Assembly: GCA_964611435.1 (NCBI GenBank)
Contig: CAZSXT010000002.1
Coordinates: 1 to 64,000, forward strand
Source of the DNA: JAYPHU01 sp964611435
GTDB lineage: Bacteria > Pseudomonadota > Alphaproteobacteria > Rhodospirillales > UBA2165
DNA length: 64,000 nucleotides
Direction of reading: 5' to 3'
Shown here: positions 33,189 to 41,175 of the stretch, in pieces
Position numbering within the stretch: the first letter of the stretch is position 1
Layout: each line of letters begins with the position of its first letter
Position numbers and translations under genes: made by a program
Notes under the pieces: model-generated
Told to the model about the DNA's origin: nothing
The model's input: the letters and a program-made list of their open reading frames with translations, nothing else
The model's database searches: none

Positions 33189-34037
33189 GTGCCTATTACC
33201 TTTCACGGACTGATCCCGGTGACACGCATTTTTGCACCATTACTTGGAGTTTGGGCGCTCGCGCTGATCGCAACGGCGCCGGTGTCTGCTCAGGTTGATG
33301 AGAACACGCTCGTGGCCGGCGACATCTTTAAGGACTGCGACATCTGTCCGGAATTGGTGGTCATACCGCCCGGCAGCTTTGTCATGGGCTCACCCGTGGG
33401 TAAACCCCGGGAAAAACCCTTACGGCGGATCACCCTGAAGAAGCGTTCCGCCATGGGCCGGTTTGAGACGACATTTGCAGAGTATGACGCCTGCACCGCC
33501 GCCGGCGGATGCTCGAAGAAAATCTATGACCGCGAATGGGGCCGCGGCCGGCGGCCGGTCATGAACGTCCTCTACACCGACATTCAGGAATATATGCGGT
33601 GGATCAGCAAGAAGACCGGCAAAACCTATCGCCTGCCGTCCGAGGCCGAATGGGAATACGCTGCCCGCGCCGATTCGGACACGGAATATTGGTGGGGCGA
33701 CGACATGATCAAAGGCGAAGCCAACTGCCGGGGATGCGGCACTCAATGGAGCGGCGTCAAAAGCGCACCTGTAGGCTCCTTCAAGCCGAGCCCGTGGGGC
33801 CTTTATGACGTGCACGGCAACGTGCTTGAGATGGTGGAAGATTGCTGGACCACGTCCCACAAAGGTGTCGATCCCTACGGCAAGGCGAAAGTCTTTCCCA
33901 ACTGTCCGAACCGAGTGGTGAAGGGCGGCGCCTGGTACTACCTCTCCCGAGTGTCGCGCTCCGCATCGCGGGCCCGCAACGACATGCGCGTTTTCAGTTA
34001 CTTTATCGGTTTTCGGGTATTGAGGGAGATGGACTAA
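33189..34037 (+). CDS. Exported SUMF1/FGE-domain protein without the oxidase cysteines
   Basis: 282 residues with a signal peptide (about 18-35, LLGVWALALIATAPVSAQ) and one formylglycine-generating-enzyme fold (VIPPGSFVMGSP, YRLPSEAEWEYAAR, PWGLYDVHGNVLEMVEDCW, RVVKGGAWYYLSRVSRSASR, GFRVLREMD). In true FGE the segment after GG(S/A) carries the two active cysteines. Here it is WYYLSRVSRS with none, so sulfatase activation is unlikely and a binding or structural role is more probable. GTG start. It stands alone after korAB and ends 16 bp from the convergent regulator gene. Confidence 0.82.
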   Translation: MPITFHGLIPVTRIFAPLLGVWALALIATAPVSAQVDENTLVAGDIFKDCDICPELVVIPPGSFVMGSPVGKPREKPLRRITLKKRSAMGRFETTFAEYDACTAAGGCSKKIYDREWGRGRRPVMNVLYTDIQEYMRWISKKTGKTYRLPSEAEWEYAARADSDTEYWWGDDMIKGEANCRGCGTQWSGVKSAPVGSFKPSPWGLYDVHGNVLEMVEDCWTTSHKGVDPYGKAKVFPNCPNRVVKGGAWYYLSRVSRSASRARNDMRVFSYFIGFRVLREMD

Positions 34038-34053
34038 GCCACGTTGTGACGCG

Positions 34054-34479
34054 CTAGTTCGGCTGGCTGGAGGCCAGGACCCGCGCCATTTGGCTCAGCG
34101 CTTCCTGCTGTTCCTCATCGGAAATATTCATGAAGTTACGGGCAAGTTCCAGGCACATCCGCTGTTTGGGTTCCAACCCCGTCGGCTCCTCATCGCCCAG
34201 CCTGTCAAAAAAATGTCCGACGGACACCTGCAATACATTGGCGATATCATAGAGCCGGCTCGCAGATATCCGGTTTATTCCCCGTTCATATTTATGCGCT
34301 TGCTGATAGGTCACGCCGATCAAATCGGCCAGTTCCTGCTGGCTGAGACCGAGCATAATCCGGCGGCGGCGAATCTCCGCGCCCACATGCCGGTCCGTTG
34401 AATTCGCCCTGTTTACTGCTGATTTCGAACGGTTTCTGGCGTCTTGAGCCGCCAACTTTTCCATTCTCATGGTTCTCAC
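34054..34479 (-). CDS. XRE-family transcriptional regulator
   Basis: Up to 141 residues. A Cro/C1-type helix-turn-helix at about 33-90 (VGAEIRRRRIMLGLSQQELADLIGVTYQQAHKYERGINRISASRLYDIANVLQVSV) is followed by a helical C-terminal part. This type, with TYQQAHKYERG, is common in alphaproteobacteria as a small stand-alone regulator of envelope, symbiosis or stress functions. The start is uncertain: GTG 34479, ATG 34470 and ATG 34464 are all in frame and none has a clear ribosome site. The target is unknown. Confidence 0.88.
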   Translation of the reverse strand: MRTMRMEKLAAQDARNRSKSAVNRANSTDRHVGAEIRRRRIMLGLSQQELADLIGVTYQQAHKYERGINRISASRLYDIANVLQVSVGHFFDRLGDEEPTGLEPKQRMCLELARNFMNISDEEQQEALSQMARVLASSQPN

Positions 34480-34572
34480 TTATTTTTATGCATCGACTCA
34501 ATAGATTGTTTCGCTCCCGATATTTTCAATAGATTTATGATACTTTTTTTCGCCCGATTTAGGGCCCGGGGC

Positions 34573-35016
34573 CTATCCCACACCGGGGGCCCAATCCGGG
34601 GGCGCCATCTTAAACCCCGCAAATTCGAAGGCCGGAGCGACAGTGCAGCCGACCAGGGTCCACTGTCCTGTGGAGCGCGCCGACTGCCAGACCTCCGCCG
34701 GGACAATGGCCAGCGGGCGTTCTCCGTGAACCACGTCCGGACCGAGTTTAACAGTTTCAGACGCCTCGCCGTCCGCCGATAGGGAAAGCGCCAAGGGGGC
34801 GCCAGCGTAGTAGTGATAGAGTTCCACCGCATCAACCGTGTGCCAGGCGGAGACTTCTCCCGCCGTGAGCAGAAAGTAAATCGAGGTGGCTACCCCGCGG
34901 CTGCCGTCAGCCGGGCTATCACGATAGATTTCGGCATAGTGGCCTCCTTCGGGATGGGGCTGGAGGCTAAGCTCTCTGATAATATCCTCGGCGGATTGTG
35001 TGTCTGATACGTTCAT
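34573..35016 (-). CDS. Cupin superfamily protein (DUF985)
   Basis: A 147-residue single-domain cupin with LQPHPEGGHYAEIYR at the N-terminus, VSAWHTVDAVELYHYYAGAPLAL and VGCTVAPAFEFAGFKM at the end, the DUF985 hallmark. Function is unknown. The fold suggests binding of a small ligand, perhaps a sugar. ATG 35016 is preceded by GGAGGGG at good distance, which fixes the start. It is divergent from the methyltransferase at 35137 across a region holding tandem repeats. Confidence 0.87.
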   Translation of the reverse strand: MNVSDTQSAEDIIRELSLQPHPEGGHYAEIYRDSPADGSRGVATSIYFLLTAGEVSAWHTVDAVELYHYYAGAPLALSLSADGEASETVKLGPDVVHGERPLAIVPAEVWQSARSTGQWTLVGCTVAPAFEFAGFKMAPPDWAPGVG

Positions 35017-35082
35017 AGTGTCCCCTCCGGCTTGCTGGCATGGTAATATCATGCATCCATCAACACTGCTATTGGCCAGAAT

Positions 35083-35138
35083 GGATGAAATTGCCTGAAT
35101 GACATTGCCTGAATGAAATCTCCTGGGTGAAATCAAAT
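35083..35138 (+). repeat. 14-bp tandem repeat at a methyltransferase start
   Basis: Four contiguous 14-bp units start at 35083, 35097, 35111 and 35125: GGATGAAATTGCCT, GAATGACATTGCCT, GAATGAAATCTCCT and GGGTGAAATCAAAT. The fourth runs into the ATG at 35137. The array lies within the 120 bp between divergent genes and would be transcribed in the leader of the methyltransferase gene. Confidence 0.8.
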
Positions 35139-35850
35139 GTGGCTCCACGCCGTTGACCTGAACGAGTTTTATACGTCGCCGGTCGGCCGGATGGCCGCAA
35201 GGACGATCGGCCGGCATGTGCGCGGGCTGTGGCCAGACGTGAGCGGTATGTCGGTTCTGGGCATCGGCTATCCCACACCGTATCTCAATGCTTACCGCAA
35301 CGAAGCCGACCGGGTGATCGCCGCCATGCCCGCCTCTCAGGGCGTCGTCCACTGGCCCGGTGAAGGACCGGGGCTGACCATGTTGAGCCTGGAATCCGAG
35401 TTGCCGTTACCTGACCTGTCGGTCGACCGGGTATTGATGGTGCATGCGGTGGAATGCGCGGAGTCCCTACGGCCCATGATGCGGGAAGTCTGGCGGGTGC
35501 TGAGCGGTTCCGGAAAGCTGATCGTGGTCACGCCGAACCGCCGGGGTATTTGGGCCCGGCTGGACCGCACGCCTTTTGGATTTGGCCGTCCCTATACCCC
35601 GTTGCAATTGTCCCGGTTGCTGAGGGACACGTTGTTCATGCCGATGGAATCGAACGGCGCCCTATTTGCCCCGCCGAGCAGATCCAGGATGATCCTGTCG
35701 TCAGCAAATGCGTGGGAAAACATCGGCAGCCGGTGGTTTAGCGCTTTAGGCGGCGTCATCGTGGTCGAGGCCACCAAGCAGATTTATTCCGCAACGCCGG
35801 TCGGCGAAGGCGTACGTCGCCGCCAGTTGGTGACTGTCACCAACGACTAG
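35137..35850 (+). CDS. Class I SAM-dependent methyltransferase
   Basis: A 237-residue protein with a Methyltransf_11-like fold: MSVLGIGYPTPYL as motif I, LPLPDLSVDRVLMVHAVECAESLRPMMREVWRVLSGSGKLIVVTPNR as motifs II-III. The substrate is unknown. Relatives with the N-terminus LNEFYxSPxGRMAAR are widespread in alphaproteobacteria, usually uncharacterised and often beside gloB. The start is ATG 35137, placed at the end of a 14-bp tandem repeat with no strong ribosome site. Its stop is 6 bp from the convergent metW stop. Confidence 0.82.
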   Translation: MWLHAVDLNEFYTSPVGRMAARTIGRHVRGLWPDVSGMSVLGIGYPTPYLNAYRNEADRVIAAMPASQGVVHWPGEGPGLTMLSLESELPLPDLSVDRVLMVHAVECAESLRPMMREVWRVLSGSGKLIVVTPNRRGIWARLDRTPFGFGRPYTPLQLSRLLRDTLFMPMESNGALFAPPSRSRMILSSANAWENIGSRWFSALGGVIVVEATKQIYSATPVGEGVRRRQLVTVTND

Positions 35851-35856
35851 AAGAAA

Positions 35857-36483
35857 TTAGGTTTTCATCAGGACAAACACGCCCTGTTCCCCGAACAGAT
35901 TTGCCCAGAACATGGACCCGCCGATGGGCCGGTATCCGCCACTCTCCTTTAGGGAAAAGCTTTTCTCGATGGTAATCCCAAGCGTATCGCACAAATCCGC
36001 GAAATCCAGAATGGTGCAGAAGTGAATGTTCGGGGTTTCGTGCCATGGGTGGGGCAGCGCCTCGGTAAAGGGCATCCGGCCCTTCACCGCAAGGGATAGC
36101 CGGACCTGCCAGAAGCCAAAATTGGGAAAAGAGACGATAGCCCGCTTGCCGATACGGAGCATATTCTCCAACACCTCTTTCGGCGCCCGGGTCGCCTGCA
36201 AGGTCTGACTGAGGATGACATAGTCAAACGCCTGATCCGGATAGTTTGCAAGATCGGTGTCGGCGTCCCCCTGAATCACCGAAAGCCCGGAAGAAACGCA
36301 GGCGTTCACCCCCTCCATGCTGAGTTCGATCCCACGGCCGTCCACATCCTTTTCGTGAATGAGGTAGTCCAGAAGCTCCCCATCACCACAGCCGATATCC
36401 AGCAGCCGCGTACCCGGCTCCACCATGTCGGCAATAAGTTGGAGATCGAGGCGGATCAACCGCTTCGCCGTCTCGGCTAACAT
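35857..36483 (-). CDS. metW: Methionine biosynthesis protein MetW
   Basis: A 208-residue methyltransferase-fold protein with LLDIGCGDGELLDYL and the MetW pattern GRGIELSMEGVNACVSSGLSVIQGDADTDLANYPDQAFDYVILSQTLQATRAP. MetW is required with MetX for homoserine acetylation in many proteobacteria lacking MetA. It starts 4 bp downstream of the metX stop, so they form one operon. Confidence 0.95.
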   Translation of the reverse strand: MLAETAKRLIRLDLQLIADMVEPGTRLLDIGCGDGELLDYLIHEKDVDGRGIELSMEGVNACVSSGLSVIQGDADTDLANYPDQAFDYVILSQTLQATRAPKEVLENMLRIGKRAIVSFPNFGFWQVRLSLAVKGRMPFTEALPHPWHETPNIHFCTILDFADLCDTLGITIEKSFSLKESGGYRPIGGSMFWANLFGEQGVFVLMKT

Positions 36484-36487
36484 CGGT

Positions 36488-37669
36488 TCAGCCCGCCTTG
36501 GATGTCGGCAGACCGACGTGTTCCGCCGCGCCGTCTAGAAATCCTGAGAGAACTTCCCAGAATTCCGGCTGTTCCAGCAGAAAGGAGTCGTGCCCGGCGT
36601 TCGAGTTGATCTCGGCAAAACTGACATTCGCCGCCACGGCGTTGAGGGCGCGCACGATCAACCGGCTTTCCGCTGTCGGATACAGCCAGTCGCTGGTAAA
36701 CGAGATCACACAGAATCGTACTGGCGTGTCCCGAAACGCCTCGGCCAGGACCCCGTTGTTCCGCCCCGCGAGATCGAAATAATCCATCGCCCGAGTAATA
36801 TAGAGGTACGAGTTCGCGTCAAACCGGTCGACGAATGTGCTGCCCTGGTGACGAAGATAGCTTTCCACCTGGAAATCGGCATCAAAACCGAAGGTCACAG
36901 TCTCCCGGTCCTGCAACCGCCGGCCGAACTTGGTCTGTAATGCCGGTTCCGAAAGATAGGTGATGTGCGCCACCATCCGGGCAATCGCCAGCCCTCGGTT
37001 GGGATTGAGCCCTTGCTCGAAATAGTTGCCCCCACACCAATCAGGGTCAGCCATGATCGCCTGACGGCCCACCTCATGAAAGGCTATATTCTGGGCGGAG
37101 TGATGCGGCGCGCTTGCAATAGGAATGGCCGAATACACCCGGTCCGGATACATGGACGCCCATTCCAAAACCTGCATGCCGCCCATGGAGCCGCCAATCA
37201 CGCTAAAAAGTTTCTCGATGCCCAAATGATCCAGCAATAGCGCCTGGGCCCTGACCATATCGGCGATTGTAATCACCGGGAAATCCAGGCCCCAGGATTT
37301 ACCCGTTTCCGGATTGATCTCCTTCGGCCCCTCGGTTCCCATGCAACCGCCCAGAATGTTGGAGCAGATAATGAAATAACGGTTCGTATCCAAGACCTTA
37401 CCGGGCCCCACCACCACGTCCCACCAGCCCGGCCGGCCGGTAATCGGGTGATCCTCCGCCACGTAGTGATCGCCGGTGAGCGCATGGCAGATCATGATCG
37501 CGTTGCTTTTATCCGCGTTCAGCGCGCCATACGTCTGGTATGCGACGGTGAAATTATCCAGATCGATGCCGCAGTCCAGGCGTAACGGTTCCTCCACGCC
37601 CAGTTTCACTGTCTTGCCCGAGCCGGACTCCACGTTCAATTGTTCTGCCGTTTCACCATTCGGCGTCAT
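36488..37669 (-). CDS. metX: Homoserine O-acetyltransferase
   Basis: A 393-residue alpha/beta hydrolase-fold acyltransferase that acetylates (or succinylates) homoserine for methionine synthesis. The nucleophile elbow is GGSMGGMQVLEWA; Asp and His are expected in FTSDWLYP and GHDSFLLE. ATG 37669 is chosen because it overlaps the stop of a small upstream ORF (ATGA). An in-frame TTG at 37684 would add five residues. It is transcribed from a good promoter at 37770-37798 with a leader of about 95 nt that no riboswitch class I recognise explains. Confidence 0.95.
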   Translation of the reverse strand: MTPNGETAEQLNVESGSGKTVKLGVEEPLRLDCGIDLDNFTVAYQTYGALNADKSNAIMICHALTGDHYVAEDHPITGRPGWWDVVVGPGKVLDTNRYFIICSNILGGCMGTEGPKEINPETGKSWGLDFPVITIADMVRAQALLLDHLGIEKLFSVIGGSMGGMQVLEWASMYPDRVYSAIPIASAPHHSAQNIAFHEVGRQAIMADPDWCGGNYFEQGLNPNRGLAIARMVAHITYLSEPALQTKFGRRLQDRETVTFGFDADFQVESYLRHQGSTFVDRFDANSYLYITRAMDYFDLAGRNNGVLAEAFRDTPVRFCVISFTSDWLYPTAESRLIVRALNAVAANVSFAEINSNAGHDSFLLEQPEFWEVLSGFLDGAAEHVGLPTSKAG

Positions 37670-37728
37670 CGTCTGCGTTTCCAAATCAGTCGGTGGAAGC
37701 GGTCACTCGCCGCGTTCAGACCAGTCAT
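37666..37728 (-). CDS. Candidate 20-codon leader ORF overlapping metX
   Basis: ATG 37728 to TGA 37666 encodes MTGLNAASDRFHRLIWKRRR, and the stop overlaps the metX ATG as ATGA. It lies in the metX leader and has no clear ribosome site. It holds no run of methionine codons, so a classic attenuator peptide is unlikely. Translational coupling or a basic nascent peptide are possible roles. It may simply be a chance frame. Confidence 0.3.
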   Translation of the reverse strand: MTGLNAASDRFHRLIWKRRR

Positions 37729-37769
37729 CGGGCGCCGATTTAGCGGCAAACCCTTAAAGTTCGGCTTCA

Positions 37770-37798
37770 TTGCTATGAATCGACGGAGAATCTGTCAA
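37770..37798 (-). promoter_or_regulatory. Candidate metX-metW promoter
   Basis: On the minus strand a perfect TTGACA (37798-37793), a 17-nt spacer and TAGCAA (37775-37770) form a sigma70-type promoter. Transcription would start near 37763 and give a leader of about 95 nt before metX. The leader contains the hairpin GCCGA...TCGGC near its 5' end. Confidence 0.5.
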
Positions 37799-37806
37799 TC
37801 TTTTCT

Positions 37807-37835
37807 TTGATTTTCGCCCGTCGCCGGACTATCAC
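37807..37835 (+). promoter_or_regulatory. Candidate hisC promoter
   Basis: TTGATT (37807-37812), a 17-nt spacer and TATCAC (37830-37835) lie 27 bp before the hisC start. It is back to back with the metX promoter. Confidence 0.4.
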
Positions 37836-37861
37836 TACCGCCTTTCTCAACCCAAGAACCA

Positions 37862-38986
37862 ATGGACCTCATCATGGCATCCCCTAAGCCTTTGGCCGGC
37901 CTTGAAAAAATCGCACCCTACGTGGGCGGCGAATCCGAGATTGAGGGTAAGGACCGGGTGATCAAACTGGCCTCCAATGAAGGTCCGTTCGGCCCCAGCC
38001 CCAAGACCCGCGAAGCCTTGAAAGCAGCAGCGGATGTCTATCACCGCTATCCGGACGGCGACTGCCGTCAGCTTCGGGAACTGCTGGCCGCCAAACATGG
38101 TTTGGAAATCGAGAATATCGTCTGCGGCTCGGGATCGGACGAGTTGATCAGCCTGTTGTGCCGATCGTACGCCGGTCCGGGAGATGAAATTCTCTACAGC
38201 GCCCACGGGTTCGCCATGTATCCGATCTATGGCCTGACCGTCGGCGCCACGGTCGTCGCCGCGCCGGAAGCGGATATCACCATCAGCGTCGACAATATGA
38301 TCAGCCAGGTGACGGATAAGACCAAGATCGTTTTCATCGCCAATCCGAACAATCCGACGGGCACCTACCTGCCTGAGGCCGAGGTGAAGCGTCTGAGGGA
38401 GCTGCTGCCCGATCACATTTTGCTGGTGATCGATTCAGCCTATGCCGAGTACGTGGACGAAGCCGATTACGATGTGGGCATCAACATGGTGCGGGCCGGC
38501 GACAATGTGGTGATGCTTCGGACTTTTTCCAAAATCTATGGCATGGGCGGGTTGCGTCTTGGCTGGGCGTTCGCGCCGGATGCCGTGGTCGATATCCTCA
38601 ATCGAATGCGAAGCCCGTTTAACGTCTCCTACCCGGCGCAAGTGGCCGGGGTGGCGGCCGTCCAGGATGACGAGTTCATCGAAATGTCCCAGGCGCATAA
38701 TCGCCAATGGCTGGCCTGGACGACCGAACAGATCAGGGGTTTGGGGCTGGTCGTGCCGGACAGTTATTGCAACTTCGTGCTGGCGCGCTTCCCCGAGGAA
38801 GCGGCAGACGGCGTGAATGCGGTCAAGGACGCCGCAGCGGCCAACGACTATCTGCAGGACAATGGCATCATCGTCCGGCGTATGGCCGGTTACGGTTTGC
38901 CCGACAGCCTGCGTATTTCAATCGGCACCGAAGAGGAAATGCGCTTGGTCATCGACACCCTCGCCGCCTTTATGGAGCCATCATGA
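37862..38986 (+). CDS. hisC: Histidinol-phosphate / aromatic aminotransferase
   Basis: A 374-residue class I/II PLP aminotransferase. ASNEGPFGPSP near the N-terminus, PNNPTGTYLP, DSAYAEYV and the PLP lysine in RTFSKIYGMGGLRLGWA define HisC. The adjacent tyrC suggests that it also transaminates prephenate or phenylpyruvate-type substrates, as in other alphaproteobacteria. The start may be ATG 37862 or ATG 37874. The stop overlaps tyrC (ATGA, 38983-38986). Confidence 0.94.
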   Translation: MDLIMASPKPLAGLEKIAPYVGGESEIEGKDRVIKLASNEGPFGPSPKTREALKAAADVYHRYPDGDCRQLRELLAAKHGLEIENIVCGSGSDELISLLCRSYAGPGDEILYSAHGFAMYPIYGLTVGATVVAAPEADITISVDNMISQVTDKTKIVFIANPNNPTGTYLPEAEVKRLRELLPDHILLVIDSAYAEYVDEADYDVGINMVRAGDNVVMLRTFSKIYGMGGLRLGWAFAPDAVVDILNRMRSPFNVSYPAQVAGVAAVQDDEFIEMSQAHNRQWLAWTTEQIRGLGLVVPDSYCNFVLARFPEEAADGVNAVKDAAAANDYLQDNGIIVRRMAGYGLPDSLRISIGTEEEMRLVIDTLAAFMEPS

Positions 38987-39885
38987 GCAGCGCAGGCCCC
39001 GTCTTTGAACGGATTGCCCTGATTGGTATCGGCCTGATCGGGTCGTCCGTGGCGCGCGTGGTCAAGCGGGACGGCCTGGCCAACCACATCGCCGTTTCGG
39101 CGCGTAGTCAGGAAAGCCTGGACACCGCCATGCGCCTCGGTATCGCCGATAGCATTACGTTAAACGCGGCTGAAGCCGTACGAGACGCGGATATGGTGAT
39201 GGTCTGCACGCCCATGGGTACCTACACGGATATTGTCGCCGCCATCGCCGATGATCTGAAACCCGGCTGCATTCTGACGGATGTGGGCTCGGTCAAGGGC
39301 TCCGCCGTGCGGGATCTATCCGTCGGCCTGCCCGAGAATGTTCACCTGATTCCGGCGCACCCGGTCGCCGGTACGGAACATTCAGGCCCGGAAGCCGGCT
39401 TTGCCGAATTGTTCGACGGCCGCTGGTGCATTGTCACGCCGCCCGAGGGCGCCGACGCGGATGCGCTGGAAAAAGTGCGGGCGTTCTGGGAGCGGGCCGG
39501 ATCGGATGTGGAGATCATGGCGCCCGATCATCATGACCAGGTCATGGCCATGACCTCGCACCTGCCGCACTTGATTGCCTATACAATCGTCGGCACCGCT
39601 AGTGATCTGGAGAAATCCCTGGTCAACGAAGTGATTAAATTTTCAGCCGGCGGCTTTCGTGATTTCACCCGGATCGCTGCGTCCGACCCGACCATGTGGC
39701 GGGACGTGTTCATGAACAACAAGGAAGCCGTGTTGGAAGTCCTCCAACGTTTCACCGAGGACCTGACCGCGCTGCAGCGCAACATCCGCTGGGACGAGGG
39801 GGATAAGTTATTCGAACTGTTCTCCCGGACCCGCGCCATTCGCCGTGGCGTTATCGACGCCAAACAGGAAAAGCTTTACGACTGA
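38983..39885 (+). CDS. tyrC: Prephenate/arogenate dehydrogenase
   Basis: A 300-residue NAD(P)-dependent dehydrogenase of tyrosine synthesis. The Rossmann motif IGIGLIGSSVARV lies at residues 14-26, followed by CTPMGTY, DVGSVKGSAV, HPVAGTEHSGPEAG (substrate His) and MTSHLPHLIAY. ATG 38983 overlaps the hisC stop. An open frame further upstream lies within hisC and is not coding. Whether prephenate or arogenate is preferred cannot be read. Confidence 0.95.
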   Translation: MSSAGPVFERIALIGIGLIGSSVARVVKRDGLANHIAVSARSQESLDTAMRLGIADSITLNAAEAVRDADMVMVCTPMGTYTDIVAAIADDLKPGCILTDVGSVKGSAVRDLSVGLPENVHLIPAHPVAGTEHSGPEAGFAELFDGRWCIVTPPEGADADALEKVRAFWERAGSDVEIMAPDHHDQVMAMTSHLPHLIAYTIVGTASDLEKSLVNEVIKFSAGGFRDFTRIAASDPTMWRDVFMNNKEAVLEVLQRFTEDLTALQRNIRWDEGDKLFELFSRTRAIRRGVIDAKQEKLYD

Positions 39886-39900
39886 TGACGAGCGGGCGGC

Positions 39901-41076
39901 TTAATTTAGCCGCTGTAATCCGCCAAGATCGTTCCAGCTTTCGGGCCATTGGATCAATCCAATCTCCAGCAAGGTCAATCCCTGGGCCGTCACTTTGCCA
40001 TTCTCGATATTCACCGGCAGGCTGAGAACCGCGGGGCCGCCACCGGACGGCCGGCGGGACAGAACCCCCAACACCAGTTTGGCCATCGCTGCATCGCGGG
40101 AGCGAATGGTCTGCTGCTTCTTAAGCCGGTCGATGGTGGCAAAGAACCCCTGAAACCGGGCAGATAGCGCGCCTTGGATCTGAAAATTTCTATCTAACGC
40201 CAACGTACCATTTGTCAGAACGGTCAGCGGCCCATACTTCGCCTCAATCGACTCCAATTCGACGATCCCGCCGTCATCCCGCCACGCTTCTATGGATGTC
40301 AGACTCTTTGGATTTCGCAAGTCCCCCATAAGGCGCACCTTCCCCTTCAAGAGCGCTATCTTCTGGCCCAGGGGCCAGCGAAGGGACGCTGGGGTCGTGA
40401 TCTGATTGCCATCGAGTTCGAGCACAAATGTGGCCGTCTTGTTGGTGACCGGCTGTGGAAACCGCCGGCGCGCCGAAACTTTGACGTCCCCGGCGGCGAT
40501 ATTTTCGCCTTTGCGAGACCCCTTGAGCCCCAACCCGCCCAGATCAAGTTTGAGGAACCGGGGGATGCCGTCATCATGAATTTCCGTCTCGATCAGGGCC
40601 CGCTCCGCCGATCCGCGATACCGCCCGCGTAGGTTTGGCAGATTAAAATTAAAGTCGTGGGCGCCGGAAATATTCAGTGCGAAGTGATTGAAGTTCCAGG
40701 GCTTCATCTCGGCGATCACTTTGCGGGCCCGCCACCGCCAGTTCTCCCCGCCGGGCGCGGCGGAAAGCCGGGAACTGCCGGCGCTGGGTTCGTGAAATAT
40801 AATGCGGAAGGTAAACGGGTAGCCGCTGATTTCGATCTTCTTGTAATTGAAACTGATCGCAGGCCCGGCCCGCTCCGCCAGCCACGCCGGGACGCCATCC
40901 TTCATACTCGTCGCGACGAAAAACCAATAACCCGTATAACCGATGCCCAGCAGCGCCAACACAACAAGTGTCAGGAGCCCGCGCCGGATGAGGCGCAACG
41001 CCAGCGGCGGTTTATAGTCCAACACCGCCTGAGCGGCAGCACGGGCCTCGCGTTCGTGTCTGGGGGTGGTCGCCAT
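39901..41076 (-). CDS. DUF2125 domain-containing membrane-anchored protein
   Basis: 391 residues. A short cytoplasmic N-terminus is followed by one membrane helix (about 30-54, LLTLVVLALLGIGYTGYWFFV), then a large periplasmic DUF2125 domain (KKIEISGYPFTFRIIFHEP, WRARKVIAEMKPWNFNHFAL, LSVNIENGKVTAQGL-like end). The family is alphaproteobacterial and of unknown function. Its repeated strands suggest a lipid- or glycan-related envelope role. ATG 41076 follows a TTG one codon upstream. It is convergent with tyrC (15 bp apart). Confidence 0.88.
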   Translation of the reverse strand: MATTPRHEREARAAAQAVLDYKPPLALRLIRRGLLTLVVLALLGIGYTGYWFFVATSMKDGVPAWLAERAGPAISFNYKKIEISGYPFTFRIIFHEPSAGSSRLSAAPGGENWRWRARKVIAEMKPWNFNHFALNISGAHDFNFNLPNLRGRYRGSAERALIETEIHDDGIPRFLKLDLGGLGLKGSRKGENIAAGDVKVSARRRFPQPVTNKTATFVLELDGNQITTPASLRWPLGQKIALLKGKVRLMGDLRNPKSLTSIEAWRDDGGIVELESIEAKYGPLTVLTNGTLALDRNFQIQGALSARFQGFFATIDRLKKQQTIRSRDAAMAKLVLGVLSRRPSGGGPAVLSLPVNIENGKVTAQGLTLLEIGLIQWPESWNDLGGLQRLN

Positions 41077-41175
41077 CAATCAGCCAAATATCATGGGAAA
41101 TACAAATATAGTCGGTTGGACAGTTGGTTTCGAGGGGGTTATCTATCCCAGCCCATTGATCGAGGACCGCCATCA

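Noticed and set aside
37666..37763. SAM-II/SAM-V riboswitch before metX
   Set aside because: Elements such as CGCTAAA and TGATTTGG occur but in the wrong order and without the pseudoknot pairing, so no known SAM class could be supported.
40657..41175. Long N-terminal extension of the EamA transporter
   Set aside because: This part is antisense to the DUF2125 gene. The transporter family starts at ATG 41176.
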